Of a stretch of DNA of 35,216 nucleotides, positions 7,659 to 15,380 are shown in pieces. The stretch spans positions 1 through 35,216 of the forward strand of contig DEJE01000029.1 in assembly GCA_002353205.1 (NCBI GenBank), read 5' to 3'. Each line of letters begins with the position of its first letter. The stretch's first letter is position 1. Position numbers and translations under genes: made by a program. The notes beneath the pieces are model-generated. The model saw only the letters and a program-made list of their open reading frames with translations, had not been told where the DNA came from and made no database searches. The DNA comes from Prevotella sp. UBA2756. GTDB taxonomy: Bacteria > Bacteroidota > Bacteroidia > Bacteroidales > Bacteroidaceae.

Positions 7659-9219
7659 CGTCGAACCTCCTGTTGTCGTTGTTGAACCCACGGCCGTCGC
7701 GTTTGTCGAAGCGCTTGGCACTTTTCCCTTTCGATTCAAAGCGTCCCTTGGGGTCGAACTTACCTCTGAAAGAACCTTTCCCCTTGAAGTCGCCTTTCCC
7801 TTTGAAGTCGCCTTTTCCCTTGAAATCGCCTTTCTCCTTGAAGTCGCGGCCACGCGACGGGCTGTCCTTGCGCTTGTCGTCGTGGCTGTTGCGCATGAAG
7901 CGCGGCTCCTGGTAGGCTGGGTTATGCTTGTGGAAGACGAAAGAGCGGATGTCGCCCTCTTCGTTGGCCTGGTCTTCGTCGAGACGTTTCTTGAACTCGC
8001 GGTTCTTCTTGAAACGGTGCTTTTCGGCCATGGCCCGTTTCTCTTCTTCGCTCTTGAGGATATTGCCCTCGCTGCGGAACTCTTTCAGCTTGCCCTCGAA
8101 CATCTGGTACTTGCGGAACTCGCATTCGAGCGACCCGTTGAAGACGGGAATCTTGATGCTCGGGCGGAGACCAATCTGCTCGAAGCACTCCTCGCGGTAG
8201 CTGAGCACCCATGCCTCGTTGCCCTGGAACTCGTGCTTCAGCTTCTCGCCGATCATCTTGTAGGTGGCCAGCAGGTTGGGTGTCGAGATGCGCTCGCCGT
8301 AGGGAGGGTTGGTGATGATGATGGCCGGCTGCTCGGGCTGCGTGAAGTCCTTGAAGTCTTGCTGTTCGACGGTGATATCTTTGGTCAGGCCGGCGGCCCG
8401 TACGTTGAGGCGTGCGGTGTTCACGGCCTTCATGTCGATGTCGTAGCCGTAGATGTGGTGGTCGAAGTCGCGCTCGGCAGAGTCGTCGTTGTAGATTTCG
8501 TCGAAGAGGTCGCGGTCGAAGTCGGGCCATTTCTCGAAAGCATATTCCTTGCGGAACAGTCCGGGAGCCATGTTGCGCGCGATGAGGGCTGCCTCAACGA
8601 GCAGCGTTCCGCTGCCGCACATCGGGTCGATGAAGTCGGTCTCGCCTCGCCATCCGCTCATCAGGATCATGCCGGCTGCGAGCACCTCGTTGAGTGGCGC
8701 TTCCACCGACTCCTGCCGGTAGCCCCTTCGGTGCAGGCTCTCTCCGCTGCTGTCGAGGCATAGCGTTGCCTTGTCTTCAGCAATGTGGATATGCAGGCGT
8801 ATGTCGGGGTTTGACACGCTGACGTTGGGCCGCATGCCAGTCTTCTCGCGGAACTGGTCGACGATGGCGTCTTTCACCTTGTAGGCAACGAACTTCGAGT
8901 GGCGGAACTCTTCCGAGAACACCACCGAGTCGACGGCGAACGTCTTCTTGTTGTCGAGATACTGCGTCCAGTCCACCTTCATCACTTCGTCGTAGACATC
9001 GTCGGCCGAGAGAGCCTTGAAGTGTCGTATCGGCTTCAGGATGCGGATGGCGGTGTGCAGCTGGAAGTTTGCACGGTACATCATCTCCTTGTCGCCGGTG
9101 AACGACACCATGCGACGGCCAATCTCAATATCGTTGGCTCCCAGATTGGTGAGCTCTTCTGCCAGCACAGGCTCCAGTCCCATGAATGTCTTGGCAATAA
9201 GTTCAAATGCCTGTTCCAT
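7648..9219 (-). CDS. THUMP-domain class I SAM RNA methyltransferase (RlmL/TrmN-like)
   Basis: A 523-residue cytosolic methyltransferase. The N-terminal 1-165 is a ferredoxin-like/THUMP RNA-binding region (AKTFMGLEPVLAEELTNLGA). The catalytic domain has the SAM motif DPMCGSGTLLVEAALIA (198 on) and the N2-guanine methylase motif NPPYGER (304-310). This matches the first half of E. coli RlmL, which methylates G2445 of 23S rRNA; the exact target here is inferred. After about residue 395 a lysine/arginine/glycine-rich tail contains five near-identical GDFKGK-type hexapeptides and probably adds nonspecific RNA affinity. The start overlaps the end of cysE by 17 bases and the tail overlaps the start of the S9 peptidase gene by 11. 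Confidence 0.9.
   Translation of the reverse strand: MEQAFELIAKTFMGLEPVLAEELTNLGANDIEIGRRMVSFTGDKEMMYRANFQLHTAIRILKPIRHFKALSADDVYDEVMKVDWTQYLDNKKTFAVDSVVFSEEFRHSKFVAYKVKDAIVDQFREKTGMRPNVSVSNPDIRLHIHIAEDKATLCLDSSGESLHRRGYRQESVEAPLNEVLAAGMILMSGWRGETDFIDPMCGSGTLLVEAALIARNMAPGLFRKEYAFEKWPDFDRDLFDEIYNDDSAERDFDHHIYGYDIDMKAVNTARLNVRAAGLTKDITVEQQDFKDFTQPEQPAIIITNPPYGERISTPNLLATYKMIGEKLKHEFQGNEAWVLSYREECFEQIGLRPSIKIPVFNGSLECEFRKYQMFEGKLKEFRSEGNILKSEEEKRAMAEKHRFKKNREFKKRLDEDQANEEGDIRSFVFHKHNPAYQEPRFMRNSHDDKRKDSPSRGRDFKEKGDFKGKGDFKGKGDFKGKGSFRGKFDPKGRFESKGKSAKRFDKRDGRGFNNDNRRFDDED
7763..7852. repeat. 18-bp tandem repeat, 5 units, coding for the basic tail
   Basis: Units of 18 bases (on the plus strand CCCTTGAAGTCGCCTTTC and variants) run at 7763, 7781, 7799, 7817 and 7835. 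They encode the GDFKGK/GSFRGK hexapeptides at the C-terminus of the methyltransferase. Such exact units are prone to gain or loss in whole codon steps. Confidence 0.8.
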
Positions 9220-10144
9220 CGTTGTATTCTATTTCTAAATAATCTTTTTTTTCTTGTTTGTACTTCTTTGTCTTGGGAGCCATGTCGCGCGTTATCCACA
9301 AGTTTGCTCCCACCACGCAATCCCTGCCGATGGTGATGCGCCCCAGGATAGTGGCATTGGAATAGACGATGACGCCGTCTTCGAGGATGGGATGTCGCGG
9401 GATGCCCTTGATGGGGTTGCCGTCCTTGTCGAGTGGGAAGCTCTTGGCACCGAGTGTGACGCCCTGATAGAGCTTCACGTGGTTGCCTATGATGCAAGTG
9501 GCTCCGATGACGACGCCCGTTCCGTGGTCGATGGTGAAATGGTGCCCGATCTGAGCCCCGGGATGGATGTCGATTCCCGTCTCCGAATGGGCCATCTCAG
9601 TGATGATGCGCGGTATGAGAGGCACGCCCAGCACGAGCAGCTCGTGGGCGATGCGGTAGTTGACAAGGGTCTTGATGATGGGATAGCACGAGATAATCTC
9701 ACCGTAGCTCTCGGCAGCGGGGTCGCCGTTGTAGGCTGCTTCCACGTCGGTGGCCAGCACGCGCCGTATCTGCGGGTATCGGGCCAGCAGGCGGGCTGCC
9801 AGATCCTCTGCTTCTTGCCGGCACGAAAGGCGCTCGTCGGTCGTCTGAGTCTCCGAACAGTTGCAAAAACACAGTCCGGCCATGATCTGGTCGGTGAGCA
9901 ACTTGTGGAGTCTTTCCACGTTGACGCCGATGTGATAGGAGAGTGTGCTGCTGCTGATGGTGCTCTTTCCATAATAACCGGGAAAGAGAACGGCCCGTGA
10001 AAGGTCGATGATTTCCTGCAACGCCGTACTTGAGGGTAGGGGGTCGCCGTCGCGATGCTGATGAAAAAGCCCTTCGAGCGACTCCGTTTCTGATAATCCC
10101 TCGACAGTCTGTGTCAGCATCTGCATCAAATTGTCTCTGCTCAT
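9203..10144 (-). CDS. cysE: serine O-acetyltransferase
   Basis: A 313-residue cytosolic enzyme that acetylates serine from acetyl-CoA, the first step of cysteine synthesis. The N-terminal half is helical; from about residue 180 the left-handed beta-helix of hexapeptide repeats begins, with the family motifs HSETGIDIHPGAQIG (conserved His about 194) and TIDHGTGVVIG, followed by LYQGVTLGAKSFP. It is the longer Bacteroidetes form with the helical N-terminal domain. It is the first gene of the six-gene operon and is preceded by two copies of a consensus promoter. The start at 10144 is the only reasonable one. Confidence 0.93.
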   Translation of the reverse strand: MSRDNLMQMLTQTVEGLSETESLEGLFHQHRDGDPLPSSTALQEIIDLSRAVLFPGYYGKSTISSSTLSYHIGVNVERLHKLLTDQIMAGLCFCNCSETQTTDERLSCRQEAEDLAARLLARYPQIRRVLATDVEAAYNGDPAAESYGEIISCYPIIKTLVNYRIAHELLVLGVPLIPRIITEMAHSETGIDIHPGAQIGHHFTIDHGTGVVIGATCIIGNHVKLYQGVTLGAKSFPLDKDGNPIKGIPRHPILEDGVIVYSNATILGRITIGRDCVVGANLWITRDMAPKTKKYKQEKKDYLEIEYNDGTGI

Positions 10145-10184
10145 GAAATTAAGAAAATGGGGTTACATCTATCCCATTGGGCTG

Positions 10185-10215
10185 CAAAGTTACGAAAAGT
10201 CGAGCGCAATACAAA
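10185..10215 (-). promoter_or_regulatory. proximal cysE-operon promoter
   Basis: On the minus strand: TTTG (10215-10212), 19-base spacer, TAACTTTG (10192-10185). This is an exact consensus match about 40 bases upstream of the cysE start. Confidence 0.65.
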
Positions 10216-10247
10216 ACAAATTCGTTTGTTTTTATTGCCGAGACGAA

Positions 10248-10277
10248 GTAACTTCGCGATTTTTGTCGCAAAGTTAC
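10248..10277. repeat. inverted repeat overlapping the distal cysE promoter
   Basis: The arm GTAACTTCGCGA (10248-10259) pairs with TCGCAAAGTTAC (10266-10277) over 11 of 12 positions with a 6-base loop. The right arm contains the -7 box of the distal promoter, so this could be an operator or an attenuator hairpin. Confidence 0.5.
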
Positions 10278-10299
10278 GAAAAAACGAGTAAAGCGCAAA
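10269..10299 (-). promoter_or_regulatory. distal cysE-operon promoter
   Basis: On the minus strand: TTTG (10299-10296), 19-base spacer, TAACTTTG (10276-10269). The block GCAAAGTTACGAAAA is identical at 10184-10198 and 10268-10282, so the two promoters look like a duplication 84 bases apart. Confidence 0.6.
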
Positions 10300-10321
10300 A
10301 AGAAAGTCTGTTTTTCTTTGC
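10295..10321 (-). terminator. possible terminator of the DUF3857 gene
   Basis: GCAAAAAGAAA (10295-10305) and TTTTTCTTTGC (10311-10321) form an imperfect (9 of 11) A/T-rich hairpin with a 5-base loop, about 100 bases downstream of the DUF3857 stop. It overlaps the -33 box of the distal cysE promoter, the same arrangement as at 2538-2595. Weaker than the other terminators here. Confidence 0.35.
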
Positions 10322-10373
10322 ATTTTCGAGTGAAAGTAAGTTCAGAAGTTGGTGCTTGCAAACGGCCCGCCCT

Positions 10374-10408
10374 TGCCCCGTCGCCCTCATCGATGAAGGC
10401 ACGGGGCA
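10374..10408 (-). other. GC-rich hairpin just after the DUF3857 gene
   Basis: TGCCCCGT and ACGGGGCA form an 8-bp outer stem, and GCCCTCAT/ATGAAGGC an inner stem with one mismatch and a CG turn. It begins 10 bases past the stop codon but has no U run, so it may protect the mRNA 3' end or assist the weak hairpin further down. Confidence 0.4.
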
Positions 10409-10417
10409 CGGCAGCGG

Positions 10418-11389
10418 CTATTTGATTCTCAGGTGCGTGCTGCCCGCAGGCATCAGTGCCTGGTTGTTGACGGCAGGCTTGGTGATCTGGCTTGTGAAGT
10501 TGGCTATCTCCTCGGCTGTTTTATCGGCTCCGTCCTGTTTGTTCTTGAGAACTTGGCCCTTCGGGAGGATATGGTCGCCGACGATCGTGTAGTGGTTGGT
10601 GACGCAGGTCTTCGCCTTCTTCATGTCGGTCCTGTTGGTGTCGTAGGCCAGATGACCGACCTCGACGTTCGGCTTGATGATCTTGTTGATGGGGACATTC
10701 ATTTTGAAAAGCAGGAAAGCCGGAATCTCGATGTCGCATTTCGTATGCACCGTGGGGATGCATTCCTGAAAAGCCCAGTCGTAGAGAAAAGCCGGGCGCG
10801 GGCTGGTAATGCTGTATTGGTATTCGATGATGCTGCCTGCCGTCGCTTTCGGTACGACAACGTGGATGACCATGTAGTTGGCATCGACGCGTTCGCTGAC
10901 GAACGAGCTTGTGTTGACGTTCGTCTTCTCAACCTTCCCCTTGGCGTTCTTCGTGAACACCCTGACTTTCAGGTCCGACAGCTCGTCGAAGTAGTTCTTG
11001 TTTTCGGGGGAGAAATAGGTGATGTCGATGTTGGCGTGCTTGGCTCCTTCCGGCTTCAGGATCTTGGTGCGGAGTCGGATGTCGTATTTGACAAGGATGT
11101 TGCTGTCGTCGATCTGGTTCTTACCAAAGTCATCGATATTGTCCCAGCCCACTTCAATGTCGGTACGATTGTTGTTGGCCACCTGGTCGGAAAGCTGATA
11201 GGTGGCTGTCATCGTCTTGCACAGAACGATGGCATCGGCATCAAGGGCGTCGCCCCAGCCGACATACTCCCATTCCAGACTTGACGGTTTGCCGAATTTC
11301 TCGTTAGGCAACTGTGCATTCGCCACACATTCGCAGGTAAGGCAGGCAATCGCCACGAAAACAAACTTCATAAAAGAATTGTTCATCAT
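10418..11389 (-). CDS. stand-alone DUF3857 domain exported protein
   Basis: A 323-residue exported protein with a signal peptide (MKFVFVAIACLTCECVANA, cleaved about residue 25) and a DUF3857 beta-sandwich. Typical signs are DADAIVLCKTMTATYQ, the VFTKNAKGKVEKTNV strand pair, NYMVIHVVVPKATAGSIIEYQYSITSP and the FQECIPTVHTKCDIEIP block. In most Bacteroidetes homologues DUF3857 is followed by a transglutaminase-like domain and the protein is about twice as long. Here the chain ends in a short threonine/alanine/asparagine-rich tail, so the peptidase-like half is absent. It may be a scaffold or a truncated paralogue; there is no frameshifted remainder downstream. Start could be 11389 or the next codon (11386). 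Confidence 0.8.
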   Translation of the reverse strand: MMNNSFMKFVFVAIACLTCECVANAQLPNEKFGKPSSLEWEYVGWGDALDADAIVLCKTMTATYQLSDQVANNNRTDIEVGWDNIDDFGKNQIDDSNILVKYDIRLRTKILKPEGAKHANIDITYFSPENKNYFDELSDLKVRVFTKNAKGKVEKTNVNTSSFVSERVDANYMVIHVVVPKATAGSIIEYQYSITSPRPAFLYDWAFQECIPTVHTKCDIEIPAFLLFKMNVPINKIIKPNVEVGHLAYDTNRTDMKKAKTCVTNHYTIVGDHILPKGQVLKNKQDGADKTAEEIANFTSQITKPAVNNQALMPAGSTHLRIK

Positions 11390-11439
11390 TTTCTGCTTTT
11401 TTTAGTGAAGCGGGAACTTCGGTGTTCCCTAATCGGTTG

Positions 11440-11447
11440 CAAAGATA
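11440..11447 (-). promoter_or_regulatory. -7 box of the DUF3857 gene
   Basis: Minus strand TATCTTTG matches TAnnTTTG, about 50 bases upstream of the start. No clear -33 TTTG. A small GGGAAC/GTTCCC hairpin (11412-11429) lies in the leader. Confidence 0.45.
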
Positions 11448-11604
11448 CGAATTCTTTGCTTATAAAGACACATTTCGGCCTCTTTTTTCTCGTTTTGCAA
11501 CTTTTCCCGCCTTCATCGCGTCATAAAGATAACAAGTAAGAACCCGTCGTGAAGCGGAAAACCGCCGTTGCGACAGTCGATGAGCATTCAACCATTATTA
11601 TTAT

Positions 11605-12306
11605 ATGAAAATGAAAAAAGCGTTATTACTCTTTGCAGGTGCTTTCCTTCTGTGCGCCTGCACCGTGAACTTCCGCTCTTTGCGGAAGAAACATCAGCCT
11701 CTGACAACGAGTACCCCGACAGTGAAACCCTTTGAGCGCATTGAAGTGGCAGGCAGCTTCGACGTGTTCTACCAGCAAGGTGACACCACCTCCGTACGCA
11801 TTGAAGCTCCCTCGGAAACCCTGAAGAAGATGGATGTTTACAGCGACGGGCACACTCTGCATATCGGCGTGGAGCACGACCTAACCGACTTATCGTTCGC
11901 TTCGTTTCCCGAGGACGTCAAGGTGTACGTCACTTCACCCGACCTGATAGCGGTAGAACTGGCCGGCAGCGGCGATTTCAAGGGTCAGGGACGGCTCGAT
12001 ACCGACAACCTGAAGCTGAGCATCGCAGGCTCGGGCGAGATATCGCTTGACGATGTCATCTGCAATGCGCTGAAGGCAGACATTGCAGGCTCGGGTGATG
12101 TGAAGCTGGACAACGTTGCCACGGCCACGGCTAACTTCTCTATCGCCGGTTCGGGCGACATCAAGGCACACTTCTCGCAGTGTGAGAACGTGAAAACCGA
12201 CATTGCCGGCTCGGGCGACGTGAAGCTCAGCGGCCACGTGAAGACGCATCAAGAAAGCATAGCGGGTTCCGGTGAGGTCGATGCCACGGCTGTCGTTTCA
12301 GACTAA
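11605..12306 (+). CDS. head GIN domain (DUF2807) lipoprotein
   Basis: A 233-residue lipoprotein with a signal sequence (LLLFAGAFLLCAC, lipidated Cys near residue 19) followed by a right-handed beta-helix of the head-GIN type. It opens with the typical PFERIEVAGSFDVFYQQGD and carries five copies of the turn motif AGSGD/E followed by a strand (IAGSGEISLDD, IAGSGDVKLDN, IAGSGDIKAHF, IAGSGDVKLSG, IAGSGEVDATA). The family is widespread in Bacteroidetes; its role is not established, with adhesion or envelope stress suggested. The start follows a TTATTATTATAT tract without Shine-Dalgarno. The gene is monocistronic, as the downstream peptidase has its own promoter. Confidence 0.9.
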   Translation: MKMKKALLLFAGAFLLCACTVNFRSLRKKHQPLTTSTPTVKPFERIEVAGSFDVFYQQGDTTSVRIEAPSETLKKMDVYSDGHTLHIGVEHDLTDLSFASFPEDVKVYVTSPDLIAVELAGSGDFKGQGRLDTDNLKLSIAGSGEISLDDVICNALKADIAGSGDVKLDNVATATANFSIAGSGDIKAHFSQCENVKTDIAGSGDVKLSGHVKTHQESIAGSGEVDATAVVSD

Positions 12307-12344
12307 GAGACATTATAAAGGAACGTAAGAAAAAGTGTGATAAG

Positions 12345-12376
12345 CTTGTCGGATTCAAAAAAACATTGTACTTTTG
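12345..12376 (+). promoter_or_regulatory. promoter of the M16 peptidase gene
   Basis: CTTG (12345-12348), a 20-base spacer, then TACTTTTG (12369-12376), which fits TAnnTTTG. The leader to the start codon is about 80 bases and begins near a perfect 12-base palindrome TGTTTGCAAACA (12397-12408). Confidence 0.6.
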
Positions 12377-12464
12377 CATGCTTTCACAATGGAAAGTGTT
12401 TGCAAACAGCATGTTCGACAAGAAGAGACTGAAATATTATCAACAATTATCACCTAAAAAAACA

Positions 12465-15275
12465 ATGACAATCAGAAAAGTTTTTGTAGCAGCATTGTTG
12501 CTGGTGGCAGGTCTTGTGCAGGCACAGGACATGTCGTTGCCAATTGACAAGGATGTGCGCATGGGAAAGCTCGACAACGGACTGACCTACTACATCCGTC
12601 ACAACAACTACCCTGAGAAGGTGGCCAATTACTACATCGCGCAGAAAGTGGGCTCCGTGCAGGAGGATGAAGACCAGCGCGGTCTGGCACATCTGCTGGA
12701 ACACATGGCCTTCAACGGAACGGAACACTTCAAGGACGACTTGCTGCGCGACTACCTGCAGAGCATCGGCGTGGAGTACGGCCGCAACCTGAATGCCTAC
12801 ACCTCGACCGACCAGACGGTCTACTTCTTCACCGACGTGCCATCGACACGCCAGACAGCCGTTGACTCGTGCATGCTCATCCTGAAAGACTGGTCGAACG
12901 GTATCTCGCTGACCGAGGAAGCCATCGAGGCCGAGCGCGACGTGGTGCACAACGAGTACCGCATGCGCATCATTGGCATGCAGAAAATCCTGGAGGGCGT
13001 GCTGCCCCAGATGTATCCCGGTTCGAAGTACGGACATCGGTTCCCCATCGGACTGATGAGTGTTATCGACGGTTGTTCGCCAGAGACCCTGCGCGCCTAC
13101 TATCGCAAGTGGTATCGTCCTGACAATCAGGCTGTCATCGTGGTCGGCGACATTGACGTGGACTACATAGAAGGCAAAATCAAGGAGCTGTTCAGCGGCA
13201 TCAAGGTGCCTGCCAACGCTGCCAAGGTGGAGCCTGTGTCCGTTCCTAAGAATGACAAGGGCATCTACATCGTGGGCAAGGACAAGGAGCAGCAACTCAG
13301 TGTGATTCTCTGCGCCATGAAGCATGACCCCACTCCCGACAAAGACAAGCAGAACATGCAGTACGTCATCTACGACTTCATGCGCAAAGCTTTCTCCATG
13401 ATGATGGGATCGCGCTTCGAGGAAGAGTCGCAGAAGCCCGAGTGCCCGTTCATTCAGGCTGGCGTCAGCGATGGTCAGTACCTCGTGTCGCGCACGATGG
13501 ACGCTTTGACGCTGCAGGTGGTGCCGAAAGACGGCAAGGACATGGAGGCTCTGGCCGCTGCCTTCCGCGAACTGAAGCGCGCCAAGGACTTTGGGTTTAC
13601 GGCCACAGAGTATGAGCGTGCACGCGCTGAGATTCTCAGCCAGTTGGAGGAGAGCTATAACAACCGCGAGAAGACACCGTCTAACCATTATTGTCAGGAG
13701 TATGTCGAGAACTTCATCAATGGTGAGCCCATCGTTTCCATCGAGGATGAGTTCCAGATGATGCAGCAGATAGCACCGATGATTCCTGTTGACGTTGTCA
13801 ACGAAATGGCCAAAGAGCTCATCAGCGACAACGATTCGAACATGGTTTGCCTGGCTGCCGTGCAGGAAAAAGACGGGAAGCAGTACTATGCTCCCGAGGA
13901 GATGAAGAAAACCATCGATGCCGTGCGCCTGGAGAAGCTCGAAGCATACGTAGACAACGTGAAGGACGAACCTCTGATGGCCGAAATGCCGAAGGCAGGA
14001 ACCATCGTGAAGGAGACGGAAAATAAGCAGTTGGGCTTCAAGCAGTTGACACTGTCGAACGGTGTGACCGTGAACATGAAGAAGACAGACTATAACAACG
14101 CCCAAATCTTCTTCTCTGCTTTTTCGGAAGGCGGAAACTCGGTATTCGGAAAGAAGGACGTGAAAGACCTGCAGCTGGCAAGCCTGCTGATGTCGTCGAG
14201 CGCCCTTGGCGACTTCATGTCGACCGACCTGCAGAAGGCTCTCGCAGGAAAACAGTGCAGCACGGAGTTTACGATCGGCACCGATGAGCACGGACTGACA
14301 GGCTCTACAACGCCGAAGGACTTGGAAACGCTGATGCAGCTCATCCACCTCGACTTCACCAAGCTCAACAAGGACGAGAAGGCCGTATCGACGCTGCTCA
14401 ACCTGCTGTCGACACAGCTGAAAACCATCAGCTTGAACAACGATGTCGTGTTCGAGGACTCCGTGATGAGCGTCACTTACCAGAACAACCCGTTCTACCG
14501 TGTGCCTACCGCCGAGGATGTGGAGGCCATCAGTTACGACCGTGTGATGGAATTCTGGAAAGAGCTCTTCGGCAATGCCGCCAACTTTACGTTCACCTTC
14601 GTGGGTAACTACGACGAACAGCAGCTGCGACAGTATATCTGCCAGTATCTGGCCTCGCTGCCTTCAACAGGCAAGAAGACGCTTACCGGCTCAGACACAC
14701 GCACGTTCGCCGTCGGTGAGAAGAAGAACAGCTTCGTGAAGAAGATGGAGAATCCGCAGGCACAGGCTGTGGAGCTATGGCGTTCGAACGTCGTTGACTA
14801 CACGTTGCAGAACGAGGTGCTGGCCGATGTGGCCGGCAGAATGCTCGACATGGTGTACAACCGCGAGATCCGCGAGCGGCTGTCGGCAGCCTACCATGCC
14901 GGTGCCGAATCAGAGTTCGACATGGAGGGCGGCAAGGCTTACGTCATCATCAAAGGCTCTGGAAAACTGAATCCCGAAAAGGCTGCTCAGGCTATTCCCG
15001 AGTTTGTGAAGGGTATGGAAGCCACCGTGGCCTCGCCCAATGTTGACGACCTGAACAAGGTGAAGCAGATTCTGCTGAAACAGGCCGATGTTGATGCGAA
15101 GACCAACACCTACTGGCGCCGCATCATCAATCGTTACAATCGTTTTGGTGTCGATTTCTACACCGACTACAAGAAAGTGGTGGAGGCAGTTGATGCCAAA
15201 CAGGTCAGCAATTTCCTCAAGAACACGATGCTCAGCAGCGGCAATCACCTGCAGGTGACGATGATGCCCGAATAA
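12465..15275 (+). CDS. M16 family (insulinase/pitrilysin-like) zinc peptidase, two-domain form
   Basis: A 936-residue exported metallopeptidase. The signal peptide (MTIRKVFVAALLLVAGLVQAQ) is followed by an active M16 half with HLLEH (His76, Glu79, His80) and the third zinc ligand Glu157 in EAERDVVHNE, at the usual distance of 76 residues. The second half has the M16 fold without a zinc motif and includes the R/Y-type C-terminal element (REIRERLSAAYHAGAES). Length matches Bacteroidales insulinase-family proteins, which degrade peptides in the periplasm. I took 12465 as the start because it gives a clean signal peptide; the in-frame extension to 12366 would overlap the promoter. The gene ends at a terminator shared with the convergent regulator. 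Confidence 0.93.
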   Translation: MTIRKVFVAALLLVAGLVQAQDMSLPIDKDVRMGKLDNGLTYYIRHNNYPEKVANYYIAQKVGSVQEDEDQRGLAHLLEHMAFNGTEHFKDDLLRDYLQSIGVEYGRNLNAYTSTDQTVYFFTDVPSTRQTAVDSCMLILKDWSNGISLTEEAIEAERDVVHNEYRMRIIGMQKILEGVLPQMYPGSKYGHRFPIGLMSVIDGCSPETLRAYYRKWYRPDNQAVIVVGDIDVDYIEGKIKELFSGIKVPANAAKVEPVSVPKNDKGIYIVGKDKEQQLSVILCAMKHDPTPDKDKQNMQYVIYDFMRKAFSMMMGSRFEEESQKPECPFIQAGVSDGQYLVSRTMDALTLQVVPKDGKDMEALAAAFRELKRAKDFGFTATEYERARAEILSQLEESYNNREKTPSNHYCQEYVENFINGEPIVSIEDEFQMMQQIAPMIPVDVVNEMAKELISDNDSNMVCLAAVQEKDGKQYYAPEEMKKTIDAVRLEKLEAYVDNVKDEPLMAEMPKAGTIVKETENKQLGFKQLTLSNGVTVNMKKTDYNNAQIFFSAFSEGGNSVFGKKDVKDLQLASLLMSSSALGDFMSTDLQKALAGKQCSTEFTIGTDEHGLTGSTTPKDLETLMQLIHLDFTKLNKDEKAVSTLLNLLSTQLKTISLNNDVVFEDSVMSVTYQNNPFYRVPTAEDVEAISYDRVMEFWKELFGNAANFTFTFVGNYDEQQLRQYICQYLASLPSTGKKTLTGSDTRTFAVGEKKNSFVKKMENPQAQAVELWRSNVVDYTLQNEVLADVAGRMLDMVYNREIRERLSAAYHAGAESEFDMEGGKAYVIIKGSGKLNPEKAAQAIPEFVKGMEATVASPNVDDLNKVKQILLKQADVDAKTNTYWRRIINRYNRFGVDFYTDYKKVVEAVDAKQVSNFLKNTMLSSGNHLQVTMMPE

Positions 15276-15293
15276 GTATCGTTCAGTCTGTAT

Positions 15294-15341
15294 AATATAA
15301 TAAGGTGTGCCACCCTCTCGGTCGGCACACCTTATTATATT
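15294..15341. terminator. 18-bp bidirectional terminator
   Basis: AATATAATAAGGTGTGCC (15294-15311) and its exact complement (15324-15341) flank a 12-base loop. The AT-rich outer part provides U runs on both strands. It lies between the convergent M16 peptidase (ends 15275) and regulator (ends 15381) and should stop both transcripts. Confidence 0.85.
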
Positions 15342-15380
15342 GCTTAAATGTAAACGTAGGCTGCGCTCAGAAGCACATGC

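Noticed and set aside
7659..7853. N-terminal extension of the S9 peptidase rich in K/R/S/T
   Set aside because: It is the other-frame reading of the 18-bp repeats in the methyltransferase tail; the true signal peptide begins at 7658.
12450..14348. Long open frame on the minus strand opposite the M16 peptidase gene
   Set aside because: It follows the codon bias of the real gene on the other strand, shows no family motif or signal peptide, and would overlap a well-supported enzyme completely.
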